From: Rhodobacteraceae bacterium 63075
GTDB taxonomy: Bacteria; Pseudomonadota; Alphaproteobacteria; Rhodobacterales; Rhodobacteraceae
DNA: 64,000 nt
Reading direction: 5' to 3'
NCBI GenBank assembly: GCA_003417655.1
Contig: QVMW01000009.1
Location: 1-64,000, forward strand
Shown: piece by piece, positions 18,120 to 28,435 of the stretch
How the letters are laid out: every line of letters starts with the position of its first letter
How positions within the stretch are numbered: position 1 is the stretch's first letter
Notes under the pieces: model-generated
Seen by the model: the letters and a program-made list of their open reading frames with translations, nothing else
Database searches by the model: none
Told to the model about the DNA's origin: nothing
Translations under genes and position numbers: made by a program

Positions 18120-19043
18120 ATGTCCAGCGAGATCACCCAAGCCTTCGCCCATCCCGACATGCGCTCGCGCGCAACGGCGGGGACCGCGCCGCTCGACAGG
18201 ATTTCGCTGCGCGATCACATCGTCGAGGTCGAGATCGGCGCTTTCCAGGCGGAACGTGGCACGACCCAGCGCATCTGCTTCAACGTTGTCGTCGAGGTCA
18301 AGCCGCTCGGCTCCGAGATCGACGACGACGTCGACAAGATCCTGTCCTATGACAAGGTCACCGAGGCCATCAACCATGCCCTCGCCGAGGAGCGCCTGAA
18401 CCTGCTCGAGACCCTCGCCGAGCGGATCGCCGAGCGCATCCTTTGGGAGCCGCAGGCGCAGCGGGTCTTCGTGCGGATCGAGAAGCTGGACCGCGGCCCC
18501 GGGGCGCTCGGTGTCGAGATCGTGCGCGCCGCCGAAGGGGCGCATGTCGAGCATGATGAGGAGGACAGACCGCATCCTCTGGTGATTTACCTGCCCAACG
18601 AGGTGATCGCATCTGGGCACCTCGGCGCGCATATTGACGCGCTCGAGACGCGGGGAGAGCCGCTTCTGATCTGCGTGGGCGCGGCGGATGTGCCTGTACC
18701 GCAGGCATCTGCCGCCCTCGCGCAACGCCGGATCGACTTGCTCGCGATCGAACAGAATGCCTGGGTTCTGGCCGGACGCGACAAGCGCTGTGTCGTCGTG
18801 GGGACCCGGACCGAACTGGACTGGGCGATGAAGAACGGCCAGATCAGCGTCTGGGCACCGTCGAAAATCGTGCTGGATGCCGTGGATGGGCCGTCGGCGC
18901 AAAAAGGCGACGCGCTCGCGCTTGCCGTCTGGTTCGCGCAGCAGATGGAGGCTGCGGAGCTTCTGGTTTTCGGCGAAGACTTGCCGGAAAAGGCCGAAGA
19001 CCTGCGCGTCAGGCAGGTCTCCATTGATGACCCGGTGATCTGA
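18120..19043 (+). CDS. folB: Dihydroneopterin aldolase with C-terminal amino-acid-kinase-like domain
   Basis: Protein of 307 residues; ATG 18120 chosen over an upstream in-frame ATG (18060) because the family begins near ISLRDHIVEVEIGAF. Residues about 25-140 are a FolB domain (IGAFQAERGTTQRICFNVVVEV, ILSYDKVTEAI, LNLLETLAERIAERIL), which converts dihydroneopterin to 6-hydroxymethyl-dihydropterin. Residues about 155-300 form a second domain whose ISVWAPSKIV ... GDALALAVWFAQQM pattern resembles the amino-acid-kinase fold found in MfnE-type proteins. Standard FolB is only about 120 residues. folP lies 38 bp downstream. Confidence 0.87.
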   Translation: MSSEITQAFAHPDMRSRATAGTAPLDRISLRDHIVEVEIGAFQAERGTTQRICFNVVVEVKPLGSEIDDDVDKILSYDKVTEAINHALAEERLNLLETLAERIAERILWEPQAQRVFVRIEKLDRGPGALGVEIVRAAEGAHVEHDEEDRPHPLVIYLPNEVIASGHLGAHIDALETRGEPLLICVGAADVPVPQASAALAQRRIDLLAIEQNAWVLAGRDKRCVVVGTRTELDWAMKNGQISVWAPSKIVLDAVDGPSAQKGDALALAVWFAQQMEAAELLVFGEDLPEKAEDLRVRQVSIDDPVI

Positions 19044-19081
19044 GCCTTGTCTCACCGGTTGATTATGCGACAAGTGACGCC

Positions 19082-20089
19082 ATGACTCGCTCCTACTATC
19101 GCCCCCAGGCACAGCTCGGCAAAGCCCGCCCTCCGGAGGCGGTGGCGCTGGCGGGCGGTCCGTGCTGGTTCACCCATGCGGAGCGTATGACCCGCGACGG
19201 GCGCGGCGAATACCTGCCGGCGGCACAGCTGCCCGAGGATGCGCTGCAACGGCTCTGCGCCCCGCGCGCGCCGATCGCGGGGCTGGAGATGAGTGAACCC
19301 AATGTCATGGGAATCCTGAATGTCACGCCGGACAGTTTTTCTGACGGCGGGCGGATCAATGGTGCCGCGGCGGCGCTCAGCCATGCGCGCTCCATGCGCG
19401 ATGCGGGGGCCGATATCATCGATGTTGGCGGCGAAAGCACGCGGCCCGGCGCTGTTGAAGTGCCCTTTGAAGCCGAGATCGCGCGGACCGCGCCTGTCAT
19501 CAAGGCGCTCAGCGAGAGCATGGACGCGCCCATCTCGATCGATACGCGCAAGCGCGCCGTGGCCGAAGAAGCGGCGCGCAACGGGGCCGGCCTCGTCAAC
19601 GATGTCTCGGGCTTCACCTTTGATCCCGATCTCGGCGATTTCTGTGCGCAGCAAAAGCTGCCGGTCTGCATCATGCATGCGCAGGGCGATCCGCAAACCA
19701 TGCAGGACAACCCGCATTACGAGAACGTGCTTCTGGACGTCTATGACTTCCTGGAGGGGCGTATCTCGGCGCTCGAAGCGCAGGGCGTCGCAAGGGATCG
19801 CATGATTGTCGATCCGGGGATCGGCTTCGGCAAGCGGATTGAGCACAACCTGGCGCTTCTGAATGGCCTGAGCCTGTTTCACGGGCTCGGATGCCCCATC
19901 CTGCTGGGCGTGTCCCGCAAGGGGTTCATCCGGGTTCTTGGCGATGCCGAAGACCCGCAGAAAAGAGCGCCCGGCTCCATCGCCGCCGGTCTCGCGGGGC
20001 TCGCGCAGGGCGTTCAGATCCTGCGGGTTCACGATGTCGCCGAAACAAGGCAGGCCGTCAAGCTCTGGCAAGCGGCAACAGGAGGATAG
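19082..20089 (+). CDS. folP: Dihydropteroate synthase
   Basis: Protein of 335 residues that condenses pABA with 6-hydroxymethyl-dihydropterin diphosphate, the sulfonamide target. Motifs: NVMGILNVTPDSFSDGG near residue 75, DIIDVGGESTRPGA, ISIDTRKRAVAEEA, LVNDVSGF, CIMHAQGDPQTMQ, DPGIGFGKRIEHNL and LLGVSRKGFI. About 70 residues precede the barrel, an N-terminal extension common in this family of bacteria. It lies between folB and glmM (6-bp gap to glmM), a frequent folP-glmM pairing. Confidence 0.96.
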   Translation: MTRSYYRPQAQLGKARPPEAVALAGGPCWFTHAERMTRDGRGEYLPAAQLPEDALQRLCAPRAPIAGLEMSEPNVMGILNVTPDSFSDGGRINGAAAALSHARSMRDAGADIIDVGGESTRPGAVEVPFEAEIARTAPVIKALSESMDAPISIDTRKRAVAEEAARNGAGLVNDVSGFTFDPDLGDFCAQQKLPVCIMHAQGDPQTMQDNPHYENVLLDVYDFLEGRISALEAQGVARDRMIVDPGIGFGKRIEHNLALLNGLSLFHGLGCPILLGVSRKGFIRVLGDAEDPQKRAPGSIAAGLAGLAQGVQILRVHDVAETRQAVKLWQAATGG

Positions 20090-20095
20090 AAGCCC

Positions 20096-21439
20096 ATGAA
20101 GCGCAGTCTTTTCGGCACGGACGGAGTACGAGGCACGGCAAACACCCACCCGATGACGGCGGAAATGGCCCTGCGGATCGGGGCGGCGGCGGGGCGTTAT
20201 TTCCGCAAGGACAAGTCCGTGGCGCATCGCGTCGTCATCGGCAAGGACACGCGCCTGTCGGGCTACATGTTCGAAAGCGCGTTGACGGCGGGGCTCACCA
20301 GCACGGGGATGAACGTGCTGCTGCTCGGGCCGGTCCCGACCCCTGCGGTGGGGCTTCTGACCAAGTCCATGCGCGCCGATCTGGGCGTGATGATCTCGGC
20401 GAGCCACAATCCGGCGGTCGATAACGGGATCAAGTTCTTCGGGCCGGACGGCTACAAGCTGTCAGACGAGGCCGAAGAGGAGATCGAGGCGCTTGTCATG
20501 GGCGAGGTGGAGCCAGCACAGGCGCGCAACATCGGGCGGGCGAAACGGATCGACGATGGCCGTTTCCGCTATATCGAGAGGGTGAAGTCCAGCTTCCCGC
20601 CGGGGATGCGGCTCGATGGGATCAAGGTTGTTGTGGATTGTGCGAACGGGGCTGCCTACAAGGCTGCGCCCGAAGTGCTCTGGGAACTGGGGGCCGAGGT
20701 TGTCGCGGTTGGCGTCTCGCCCGATGGCTTCAACATCAACGAAAGATGCGGCTCAACTCAGCCGAAGGTCGCCGCCGAGACGGTCGTCGCGCACGGGGCC
20801 GACCTTGGGTTGTGCCTCGATGGGGACGCGGATCGCATCGTGCTCATCGACGAGACCGGGGCCGTCGCTGACGGGGACCAGCTCATGGGGCTGCTGGCTG
20901 CCCGCTGGGCCGAGCGCGATCTGCTCATGGGCGGTGCCCTGGTGGCGACCAAGATGTCGAACCTCGGGCTTGAGCGTTTCCTGCAAGCCAGGGGCATCGG
21001 CCTGGAGCGCACGAATGTCGGGGATCGTTACGTTGTCGAGCGCATGCGCGAGGGCGGCTTCAATCTCGGCGGCGAGCAATCGGGGCACATCGTCATGACC
21101 GACTATGCCACGACGGGCGACGGGCTGCTGGCCGGCTTGCAGTTCCTTGCCGAGCTCGTGACCACGGGCAAGCGCGCCTCCGAGCTCTTGCGCGTCTTCG
21201 AGCCGGTCCCGCAGATGCTCAAGAACGTCAAGTTCGAGAAAGGTCAGGTGCCGCTTCAGGACGACAGCGTCAGGGCTGTGATCGGCGAGGTCGAGGCGCG
21301 GCTCGAAGGCCGGGGGCGGCTCCTGATCCGCGAATCCGGAACCGAACCGCTGATCCGGGTGATGGCAGAATGCGACGATGCGAAGATGCTGGAGCAGGCC
21401 GTCGAAGATGTGGTCACTGCCCTCGAACGCGTCCTTTAA
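20096..21439 (+). CDS. glmM: Phosphoglucosamine mutase
   Basis: Protein of 447 residues that interconverts GlcN-6-P and GlcN-1-P for UDP-GlcNAc and so peptidoglycan and LPS synthesis. It starts [16 protein letters not shown]. The phosphoserine loop is [19 protein letters not shown] (active serine near residue 102), the metal loop is LDGDADRI, the sugar-binding loop is GGEQSGHIV and the phosphate-binding loop is [18 protein letters not shown] precedes the ATG. The 3' end overlaps the convergent EamA gene by 26 bp. Confidence 0.97.
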   Translation: MKRSLFGTDGVRGTANTHPMTAEMALRIGAAAGRYFRKDKSVAHRVVIGKDTRLSGYMFESALTAGLTSTGMNVLLLGPVPTPAVGLLTKSMRADLGVMISASHNPAVDNGIKFFGPDGYKLSDEAEEEIEALVMGEVEPAQARNIGRAKRIDDGRFRYIERVKSSFPPGMRLDGIKVVVDCANGAAYKAAPEVLWELGAEVVAVGVSPDGFNINERCGSTQPKVAAETVVAHGADLGLCLDGDADRIVLIDETGAVADGDQLMGLLAARWAERDLLMGGALVATKMSNLGLERFLQARGIGLERTNVGDRYVVERMREGGFNLGGEQSGHIVMTDYATTGDGLLAGLQFLAELVTTGKRASELLRVFEPVPQMLKNVKFEKGQVPLQDDSVRAVIGEVEARLEGRGRLLIRESGTEPLIRVMAECDDAKMLEQAVEDVVTALERVL

Positions 21440-22361
21440 CGCGGTGCCGCGTGCTGCGGAAGAGGCGGCTCAGCGGGCCATACTGGCTCACGCCCAGCCC
21501 CGCGAGAATGAGCACCAGCGCGAGCACGAGGCTCTGCGGCAGCGGCTCCGAGAGCAATAGCGCCCCGAGCAGCACCGACCAGAGCGGGACCTGGTAATTC
21601 ACGAGGCTCATGAAGACCGGGCCAGCCGTGCGGATCACGTAGACCCGAAGGAAGTTCGCGCCAGCGGTCGGCACGAGGCCGAGAAAGGCGAGGATCCCGA
21701 GCGTGCGCAGATCGGGCATTGCCGGAGCACCCTCGACATAGACAGCCGTCGGGATGACCAGCGCGGAGCCGATGAGGAGCGGCATCGCGGCGAGACCGAT
21801 CGGGTCGATCGGGGGCAGGCGGCGCATGACGACGGAGCTGACGGCATAGCAGCAGGCCGCGCCGACGCAGGCGATGCGCCCCGGCGTCTCCAGCACCGCG
21901 CCGGAGCTTTCGAAGGCCTGCCCGCCGATGAGGATCACCACGCCGACAAATCCGATGAGAAAACCGACCGTGCGGCGCAGGGTCATCGCGTCGCCCGGGA
22001 CGAAGACATGCGCCAGCGGCAGCACGAGCAGCGCGACCGCGGCCATGGACACCCCGGCGAAGCCCGATGTCACGTATTGCTGCCCCCAACTGAGCAGCAT
22101 GAAGGGCACCGCCGTCGAGAGCGCCCCGACGACAAGCAACCCGCCCCAGGCGCTGTCCTTTGAGAGCCAAAGCCTGCCGCCCATGGCACGCCAGATCAGC
22201 GTTGTCAGCACCGTGGCAAAGCCGATCCGCGCGCTGGCGATCCAGAAGGGTGTCATGGTGACGAGCGCAAGCTCGATCACAAGGAAGGTGCCGCCCCAGA
22301 CGAGGCCGAGCGCGGCCACGCTCAGCCAGCTATTGAGGGTAATCTGATTGTGCGTTGTCAT
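21414..22361 (-). CDS. EamA-family (DMT) transporter
   Basis: Protein of about 315 residues with ten predicted helices in two EamA repeats, starting most likely at ATG 22361 ([30 protein letters not shown]) since the 18 residues before it look non-native. [11 protein letters not shown] is the typical first-helix motif, and [28 protein letters not shown] opens the second repeat. Metabolite or drug export is likely; the substrate is unknown. Its 3' end overlaps glmM antisense by 26 bp. Confidence 0.88.
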   Translation of the reverse strand: MTTHNQITLNSWLSVAALGLVWGGTFLVIELALVTMTPFWIASARIGFATVLTTLIWRAMGGRLWLSKDSAWGGLLVVGALSTAVPFMLLSWGQQYVTSGFAGVSMAAVALLVLPLAHVFVPGDAMTLRRTVGFLIGFVGVVILIGGQAFESSGAVLETPGRIACVGAACCYAVSSVVMRRLPPIDPIGLAAMPLLIGSALVIPTAVYVEGAPAMPDLRTLGILAFLGLVPTAGANFLRVYVIRTAGPVFMSLVNYQVPLWSVLLGALLLSEPLPQSLVLALVLILAGLGVSQYGPLSRLFRSTRHRVKGRVRGQ

Positions 22362-22447
22362 GGGAGGCCTTCCACTTCGCCGGACCGTTAGACGCCTGCG
22401 CGGCGCGAAACTCAAGGGGGCTTTGTGCTCCCGAAGCGCGCATAGCG

Positions 22448-22477
22448 AAAAAAAGGGCGCCCCGAAGGACGCCCCTT
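22448..22477 (-). terminator. Intrinsic terminator of ilvC
   Basis: On the minus strand the hairpin GGGCGTCC-TTC-GGGGCGCCC (about 22474 down to 22455) is followed by seven T residues (22454-22448). It starts about 20 bp after the ilvC stop. Confidence 0.88.
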
Positions 22478-22496
22478 TCCGGTTGCCGGGGGATGG

Positions 22497-23651
<1,155 letters not shown>

Positions 23652-24107
23652 ATGCTAGATGATACGGATCGGCGCATTCTGCGGCAGTATCAGGCCGACC
23701 CGGAGCTTTCCACGGCCGACCTCGCCGCGCGCTGCAACATGACGGTGGCAAGCTGCTGGCGGCGGTTGGAGAAACTGGAGAGCCACGGCGTGATACGGGG
23801 ACATGAGGCCATCATAGACTGGCGCGCGCTTGGCTATACCGTGGAGGTGAGCCTGCGCATGACGCTCGACAAGACACATGCCAACGCCTTTGACGAGTTC
23901 ATCGCGGCGGCGCGACAGGTTCCCGAAGTGCTGGAGGTGCAGACTTTCCTTGGCAGGGTCGATACGCGGCTTTCGGTCATCGCGCGCGACATGGAACATT
24001 ACCAGCATGTCTACCGCACCCAGATCCTGACCCTTCCGCATATCACCGATATCGAGGCGCTGATGCATGTCGCTCGGATCAAGAGCGACGAGGCGCTCCC
24101 GCTATGA
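23652..24107 (+). CDS. Lrp/AsnC-family transcriptional regulator (first of a pair)
   Basis: Protein of 151 residues: N-terminal winged helix-turn-helix (LDDTDRRILRQYQADPELSTADLAARCNMTVASCWRRLEKLESHGVI split over residues 1-48) and a C-terminal RAM ligand-binding domain (EVSLRMTLDK ... VLEVQTFLGRVDTRLSVIARDM). It is divergent from ilvC and overlaps the second Lrp gene by 4 bp (ATGA), so the pair is translationally coupled. Control of branched-chain amino acid genes is the natural inference from position. Confidence 0.9.
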   Translation: MLDDTDRRILRQYQADPELSTADLAARCNMTVASCWRRLEKLESHGVIRGHEAIIDWRALGYTVEVSLRMTLDKTHANAFDEFIAAARQVPEVLEVQTFLGRVDTRLSVIARDMEHYQHVYRTQILTLPHITDIEALMHVARIKSDEALPL

Positions 24108-24559
24108 TCGAAATCGATGCGCAAGACCGGGAAATCCTGCGCCAGCTACAGCGTGATGCACGCATGAGCAGCAAGGCGCTCGGCGCGCGCCTTGGCCTGT
24201 CGCAGCCCGCGACATGGCGGCGCATCAAGCGGCTCAGGGATGCCGGAGTCATTCGGGGGCGCAGGCTGGTGCTCGACCGCGAGAAGCTGGGTTTTGGCGT
24301 CACGGTCTTCCTCGGGGTCAAGCTGGCCACGAAAGGCCGCACGAGCCTGGAAGATTTCGAACGGGCCGTCTCGGCCATTCCCGAGGTGCAATCAGTCGAG
24401 CATGTGCTCGGGCTCTATGACTACCGGCTCAAGGTCGTGGCCCGCGACATCCCCGATTTCGAGCGCGTGCTCAGGCGGCGGATTATGACGCTCCCGGGCG
24501 CGGGCGAGGTCGAGGCGAATGTTCTGCTGAGTGATGAGCGTCTGCCCGGTCCGATCTGA
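24104..24559 (+). CDS. Lrp/AsnC-family transcriptional regulator (second of a pair)
   Basis: Protein of 151 residues, a paralogue of its upstream neighbour with the same layout: HTH (IDAQDREILRQLQRDARMSSKALGARLGLSQPATWRRIKRL) and RAM domain (VTVFLGVKL ... VQSVEHVLGLYDYRLKVVARD). ATG overlaps the previous stop. The two may form hetero-oligomers. An aminotransferase gene follows after 82 bp. Confidence 0.9.
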   Translation: MIEIDAQDREILRQLQRDARMSSKALGARLGLSQPATWRRIKRLRDAGVIRGRRLVLDREKLGFGVTVFLGVKLATKGRTSLEDFERAVSAIPEVQSVEHVLGLYDYRLKVVARDIPDFERVLRRRIMTLPGAGEVEANVLLSDERLPGPI

Positions 24560-24641
24560 CGGGCCCGATCTAGCGGGGATGGCGATTGCAGCGACCATCG
24601 CGGCGGGTTAGCTATGAGCGGGACAAATCAGGAGACAGGTC

Positions 24642-25766
24642 ATGGCATTGCTGAAACAGGTGGACCCCGATGGGCTCGAGGAATTCTCCGTGGTCTTCAC
24701 GGACCGCTCGCTCAACCATATGAGCAAGCGGTTTCAGACCGTCATGACCGACATCTCCTCGATGCTGAAAGAGGTCTACAACGCCGAGGCCGTCGCGCTC
24801 GTGCCTGGCGGCGGAAGCTATGCGATGGAAGCTGTCGCGCGGCAGTTCGGGGCCGGGGCGCATGCGCTCGTGGTGCGCAATGGCTGGTTCTCCTATCGCT
24901 GGAGCCAGATCTTCGATGCCGGGCAGTTTGCCGAGGACATCACCGTGTTCAAGGCGCGCCAAGCGGGCAACGGTGTGCAGGCCCCGTTTGCGCCCGCACC
25001 GATTGATGAGGTGACGGCGGCAATTCGCGAGGCAAAGCCCGATGTCGTCTTCGCGCCTCACGTGGAAACGTCGGCCGGCCTCATCCTGCCGGACGATTAT
25101 GTCACGGCGCTTGCCGAGGCGGCGCATGAGGTCGGCGCGCTGATGGTGCTTGATTGCATCGCCTCGGGCTGCGCATGGGTGGACATGAAGGCGACCGGTG
25201 TCGATGTGCTCATCTCCGCGCCCCAGAAGGGCTGGTCGGCCTCGCCGTCAGCCGGGCTTGTCATGATGTCGGAGCGCGCGCTGGAGCGGCTCGAGCGAAC
25301 AAACTCGGACAGTTTTGCCATCGATCTCAAGAAATGGCACCAGATCATGCAGGCCTACGAAAATGGCGGCCATGCCTATCACGCGACCATGCCGACAGAT
25401 GCGCTGCTGGCCTTCCGGGACACGATGCTGGAGACGAAGCAATACGGCTTCGAAAAGCTGCGTGAAGCACAATGGGCGCTTGGCGACGGCGTGCGTGCGA
25501 TGTTGGCGGAGAAGGGTGTTAAATCGGTCGCCGCGACAGGTTTCGGCGCGCCGGGGGTCGTGGTGAGCTATACCGATGATCCCGAAATCCAGAACGGGGC
25601 CAGGTTCGCGGCGGAAGGCATGCAGATCGCCGCCGGGGTTCCGCTTCAATGCGACGAGCCGGAGGGCTTCAGGACATTCCGACTCGGCCTGTTCGGCCTC
25701 GATAAGCTATATGACGTGGAGGGCACGCTGGCGCGGCTGAAAGCGGTGCTGGACAAGGTTCTTTAA
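24642..25766 (+). CDS. Class V aminotransferase (alanine-glyoxylate / serine-pyruvate type)
   Basis: PLP enzyme of 374 residues. The cofactor lysine lies in SAPQKGWSASPSAG near residue 198, with the preceding LDCIASGCAWVDMKATGVDVL strand and an N-terminal VPGGGSYAMEAV phosphate-binding block. It belongs to the small-molecule class V family that includes alanine-glyoxylate and serine-pyruvate transaminases; the substrate is not certain. RBS GGAGACAGGTC precedes the ATG. Its stop shares the TTAA with the convergent hydroxylase gene (4-bp overlap). Confidence 0.85.
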   Translation: MALLKQVDPDGLEEFSVVFTDRSLNHMSKRFQTVMTDISSMLKEVYNAEAVALVPGGGSYAMEAVARQFGAGAHALVVRNGWFSYRWSQIFDAGQFAEDITVFKARQAGNGVQAPFAPAPIDEVTAAIREAKPDVVFAPHVETSAGLILPDDYVTALAEAAHEVGALMVLDCIASGCAWVDMKATGVDVLISAPQKGWSASPSAGLVMMSERALERLERTNSDSFAIDLKKWHQIMQAYENGGHAYHATMPTDALLAFRDTMLETKQYGFEKLREAQWALGDGVRAMLAEKGVKSVAATGFGAPGVVVSYTDDPEIQNGARFAAEGMQIAAGVPLQCDEPEGFRTFRLGLFGLDKLYDVEGTLARLKAVLDKVL

Positions 25767-26965
25767 CCCTTCGCGCCGAGCCCGATCTGCATCAGTGACT
25801 TGCGCAGGGGTTTGACCCCGTGAATTGCGTTCAGCCCGAGCGCGCGCAGATCGCGCAGGGGGCGCGCCCCGGCCATGGACGCGCGGTTGAGCGCGTCGAT
25901 CCCGGTGATGCGCAGGCGGATATCGGCAAGCCGGCCGCGCGCATAGGCATCAAGCATCTCGCGGCTGCCGAGCGCGCCGCGATGCGCAACGGCCTGATCG
26001 CGTAAAGCGCGCAGATCGGCCAGCGACATGTTCAGCCCCTGCGCGCCAATCGGGGGGATGACATGCGCGGCTTCCGCGATGAGCGCCGTGCGCTCGCCCG
26101 TCAGCGACCTGGCATATTGCGAAATGATCGGCCAGATATCACGCGGCGAGGTCAGCTCGAGCGGGCCGAGAATGCCGCAGGAGCGCGCGTTCAGCTCTTT
26201 TTCGAAAGCCGCCTTGTCGAGATCGCGCAGGCGCAGGGCTTCCTCGCCGCGCTCCATCCAGACGATGGCGGAGGCGGGCAGCCCGTCGCGGTCGGGCAGG
26301 GGCACGAGCGTGAAGGGCCCGCCGGAGCGGTGAATCTCGGTGGAGATGTTGTTGTGCGGGATCGGATGGCTGACGGTGAAGGCGAGCGCTTTCTGGCCAT
26401 AGCGGATGGTCTGGACATCGATGCGGAGCGCGCGGCGCACTGGCGAGTTGCGCCCGTCGGCAGCAATCAGAAGCTTGGTGCTGACAGTGCTGCCATCGCT
26501 CAGACGCAGGCGGACCGCTTCCGACCGTGTCAGGACATCCTGCACGCCGACGCCGAAGCGTGGGGTGATCTGCGGGTGCGCTTCGAGCGCCGCAAGCGCT
26601 TCGCGCCGCAAGAGCCAGTTGGGAAAATTCCAGCCGAAAGGCTGCTCGGAAATATCGGTCGCATCGAACTCGGACTCGACGCGTGGTGTGGGCGTTTCGC
26701 CACCGGCGTCGATGATCCGCATGACCTGAAGCGGCGCGGCATGGGCTTCGAGCCTGGCCCAGAGGCCGATCTCTTCGAGCAATGCGCGGGAGGGTTGCAG
26801 AAATGCGGTCGAGCGCATGTCGGCGCCCTTGGCGGCCCTGTCCGTCACCGGCGTTGCGGGATCGACACAGACCACGGAGAAACCCGCCTCGGCGAATGCG
26901 AGGGCAGTGATCATTCCGGCGATGCCGCCGCCTGAAACGAAAACCTCCGTGTGCTGGGTCTGCAT
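25763..26965 (-). CDS. UbiH/UbiF/VisC/COQ6-family FAD hydroxylase
   Basis: Protein of 400 residues; ATG 26965 is chosen because AGGAGA precedes it and the GxGxxG loop follows at once (VFVSGGGIAGMITALAFAEAGFSV). Other flavoprotein monooxygenase motifs: LLIAADGRNSPVRRAL (the DG motif) and ALIAEAAHVIPPIGAQGLNMSLADL (the GD-type FAD-binding motif, with Glu-Ala in place of the usual Gly-Asp). It most likely hydroxylates the ubiquinone ring precursor. It is convergent with the aminotransferase. Confidence 0.88.
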   Translation of the reverse strand: MQTQHTEVFVSGGGIAGMITALAFAEAGFSVVCVDPATPVTDRAAKGADMRSTAFLQPSRALLEEIGLWARLEAHAAPLQVMRIIDAGGETPTPRVESEFDATDISEQPFGWNFPNWLLRREALAALEAHPQITPRFGVGVQDVLTRSEAVRLRLSDGSTVSTKLLIAADGRNSPVRRALRIDVQTIRYGQKALAFTVSHPIPHNNISTEIHRSGGPFTLVPLPDRDGLPASAIVWMERGEEALRLRDLDKAAFEKELNARSCGILGPLELTSPRDIWPIISQYARSLTGERTALIAEAAHVIPPIGAQGLNMSLADLRALRDQAVAHRGALGSREMLDAYARGRLADIRLRITGIDALNRASMAGARPLRDLRALGLNAIHGVKPLRKSLMQIGLGAKG

Positions 26966-27064
26966 CTGTGTCTCCTGATGACGCGCTTGCAAGTTAGTCG
27001 CGGGAACAGCTGGAGCCAAGCCTTCTTGGCGCGGCGAATGCGCGCGCGAGGGGCGAGGGCCCTG

Positions 27065-27709
27065 CTAGAGAAGCTTCGCGAGAAAGTCCGAGAGATCGTC
27101 GGTGTGGTGATGAATGTGATCGGCAGCCAGAGCCTCGGGCGCAACATGCACGGTGCGCATTCCCAGGGCGTGCGGCACGGCAAGATTGCGCGGGTCGTCC
27201 TCGAACATCGCGGCGCTGCCCGGTGTCAGTCCGGCCTTGGCGAAGACCTCGGTGAACGCTGCTTCATGCGGCTTGGGCCGGTAGCGCGCGTCTTCGACAC
27301 CGTAGACAGCGTCGAACAGCCCTGAAAGGCCGCGCGCGTCCAGCACTTTCTCCGCGTAAGCGGCGGTTCCGTTGGTGTAGACGATCTTGCGCCCGGAAAG
27401 CGCGGAGATGCGCCCCGCAAGGTCATGATCGGGGGCCAGTGGCGCGAAGGAAATGTCGTGCACATCGGCAAGGTAGGGCTCCGGGTCGATGTCGTGATGA
27501 TGCATCAGGCCGGCGAGCGTGGTGCCGTATTCGGCCCAGTAGCGGCTGCGCAGCCTGTCCGCCTCGACCCGCGCGACACCGAGTGTTTGCATGACGAAAT
27601 CGGTCATCTTCACTTCGATCTGGTCGAAGAGGCGCATATGCGGTGGGTAAAGCGTATTGTCGAGGTCGAAGACCCAGGTATCGACATGAGAGAAGTATTC
27701 GCGAGGCAT
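27065..27709 (-). CDS. HAD-family pyrimidine 5'-nucleotidase
   Basis: Protein of 214 residues, cytosolic. HAD motif I is FDLDNTLYPP near residue 13, motif II is YTNGT near residue 107, the conserved lysine is in RPKPHEAAF and motif III is MFEDDPRNL. This matches the SDT1/PhoN-like pyrimidine 5'-nucleotidase clade, which dephosphorylates UMP and CMP. It is divergent from the GntR regulator (45-bp gap). Confidence 0.88.
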   Translation of the reverse strand: MPREYFSHVDTWVFDLDNTLYPPHMRLFDQIEVKMTDFVMQTLGVARVEADRLRSRYWAEYGTTLAGLMHHHDIDPEPYLADVHDISFAPLAPDHDLAGRISALSGRKIVYTNGTAAYAEKVLDARGLSGLFDAVYGVEDARYRPKPHEAAFTEVFAKAGLTPGSAAMFEDDPRNLAVPHALGMRTVHVAPEALAADHIHHHTDDLSDFLAKLL

Positions 27710-27754
27710 GGCGTGACGCTAGGCGCGATTGCAAATTGGCGCAAGACATGCACG

Positions 27755-28435
27755 ATGGCGCGATCAAATAAAAGCAGAGCCGGGGCCAAGGCCGAAATGA
27801 AAGAACAACGCACGCCGCAAAGAGACGCCTACAGCCTGATCCTCGAGGCGATCGACGTGGGCGACTACAAGCCCGGCGACCGGCTTGTGGAAAACGAACT
27901 TGCCGAGCGCTTCGGCGTCTCACGGACACCGATCCGCGAGGCTTTGCAGCGGCTCGAGACCCAATCATTGCTGACGCGCGACGGGCGCAGCCTGATCGTT
28001 GCGTCGCTCGATCACAACCAGATGGCCGAGCTTTATGCCGTGCGTGCCGAGCTCGAGGGGCTGGCCGCGCAGCTCGCCGCGCGCCATGCGACGGATGAAG
28101 AAATGCGCGTTCTGCGCGACATGGTCGAGGAAGACAGGGCCCTGATCAACGACCCCAACGCCCTGGCCCAGGCCAACAGGCGGTTCCACAGGCAAATTCA
28201 CCTGGCCTCGCATAACCGGTTCCTCGTGCAGCAGCTCAACCTGCTGCACCAGTCCATGGCGCTGATGGCGACCACGTCACTGGCGGCAGAAGGGCGCAGC
28301 ATCAAGGCGCTTGAAGAGCATGACGCCATCGTCCGGGCGATCGAAACCCGCGACGAAAAGGCTGCGCGGGACAAGCTCAAATCACATATTTCAAAGGCCT
28401 TCGTGACCCGGCTGAAGCTCGATTCCGGGGTCTGA
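27755..28435 (+). CDS. GntR-family regulator, FCD subfamily
   Basis: Protein of about 226 residues (ATG 27755; ATG 27797 is an alternative). The winged HTH is at residues about 15-80 (LAERFGVSRTPIREALQRLETQSLL), followed by an all-helical FCD effector domain with the expected metal-ligand pattern (RRFHRQIHLASHN and EEHDAIVRAIETRD). FCD regulators usually sense small organic acids. The nearest gene is the HAD nucleotidase; no target is evident. Its 3' end overlaps the convergent glycosyltransferase gene by 45 bp. Confidence 0.9.
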   Translation: MARSNKSRAGAKAEMKEQRTPQRDAYSLILEAIDVGDYKPGDRLVENELAERFGVSRTPIREALQRLETQSLLTRDGRSLIVASLDHNQMAELYAVRAELEGLAAQLAARHATDEEMRVLRDMVEEDRALINDPNALAQANRRFHRQIHLASHNRFLVQQLNLLHQSMALMATTSLAAEGRSIKALEEHDAIVRAIETRDEKAARDKLKSHISKAFVTRLKLDSGV

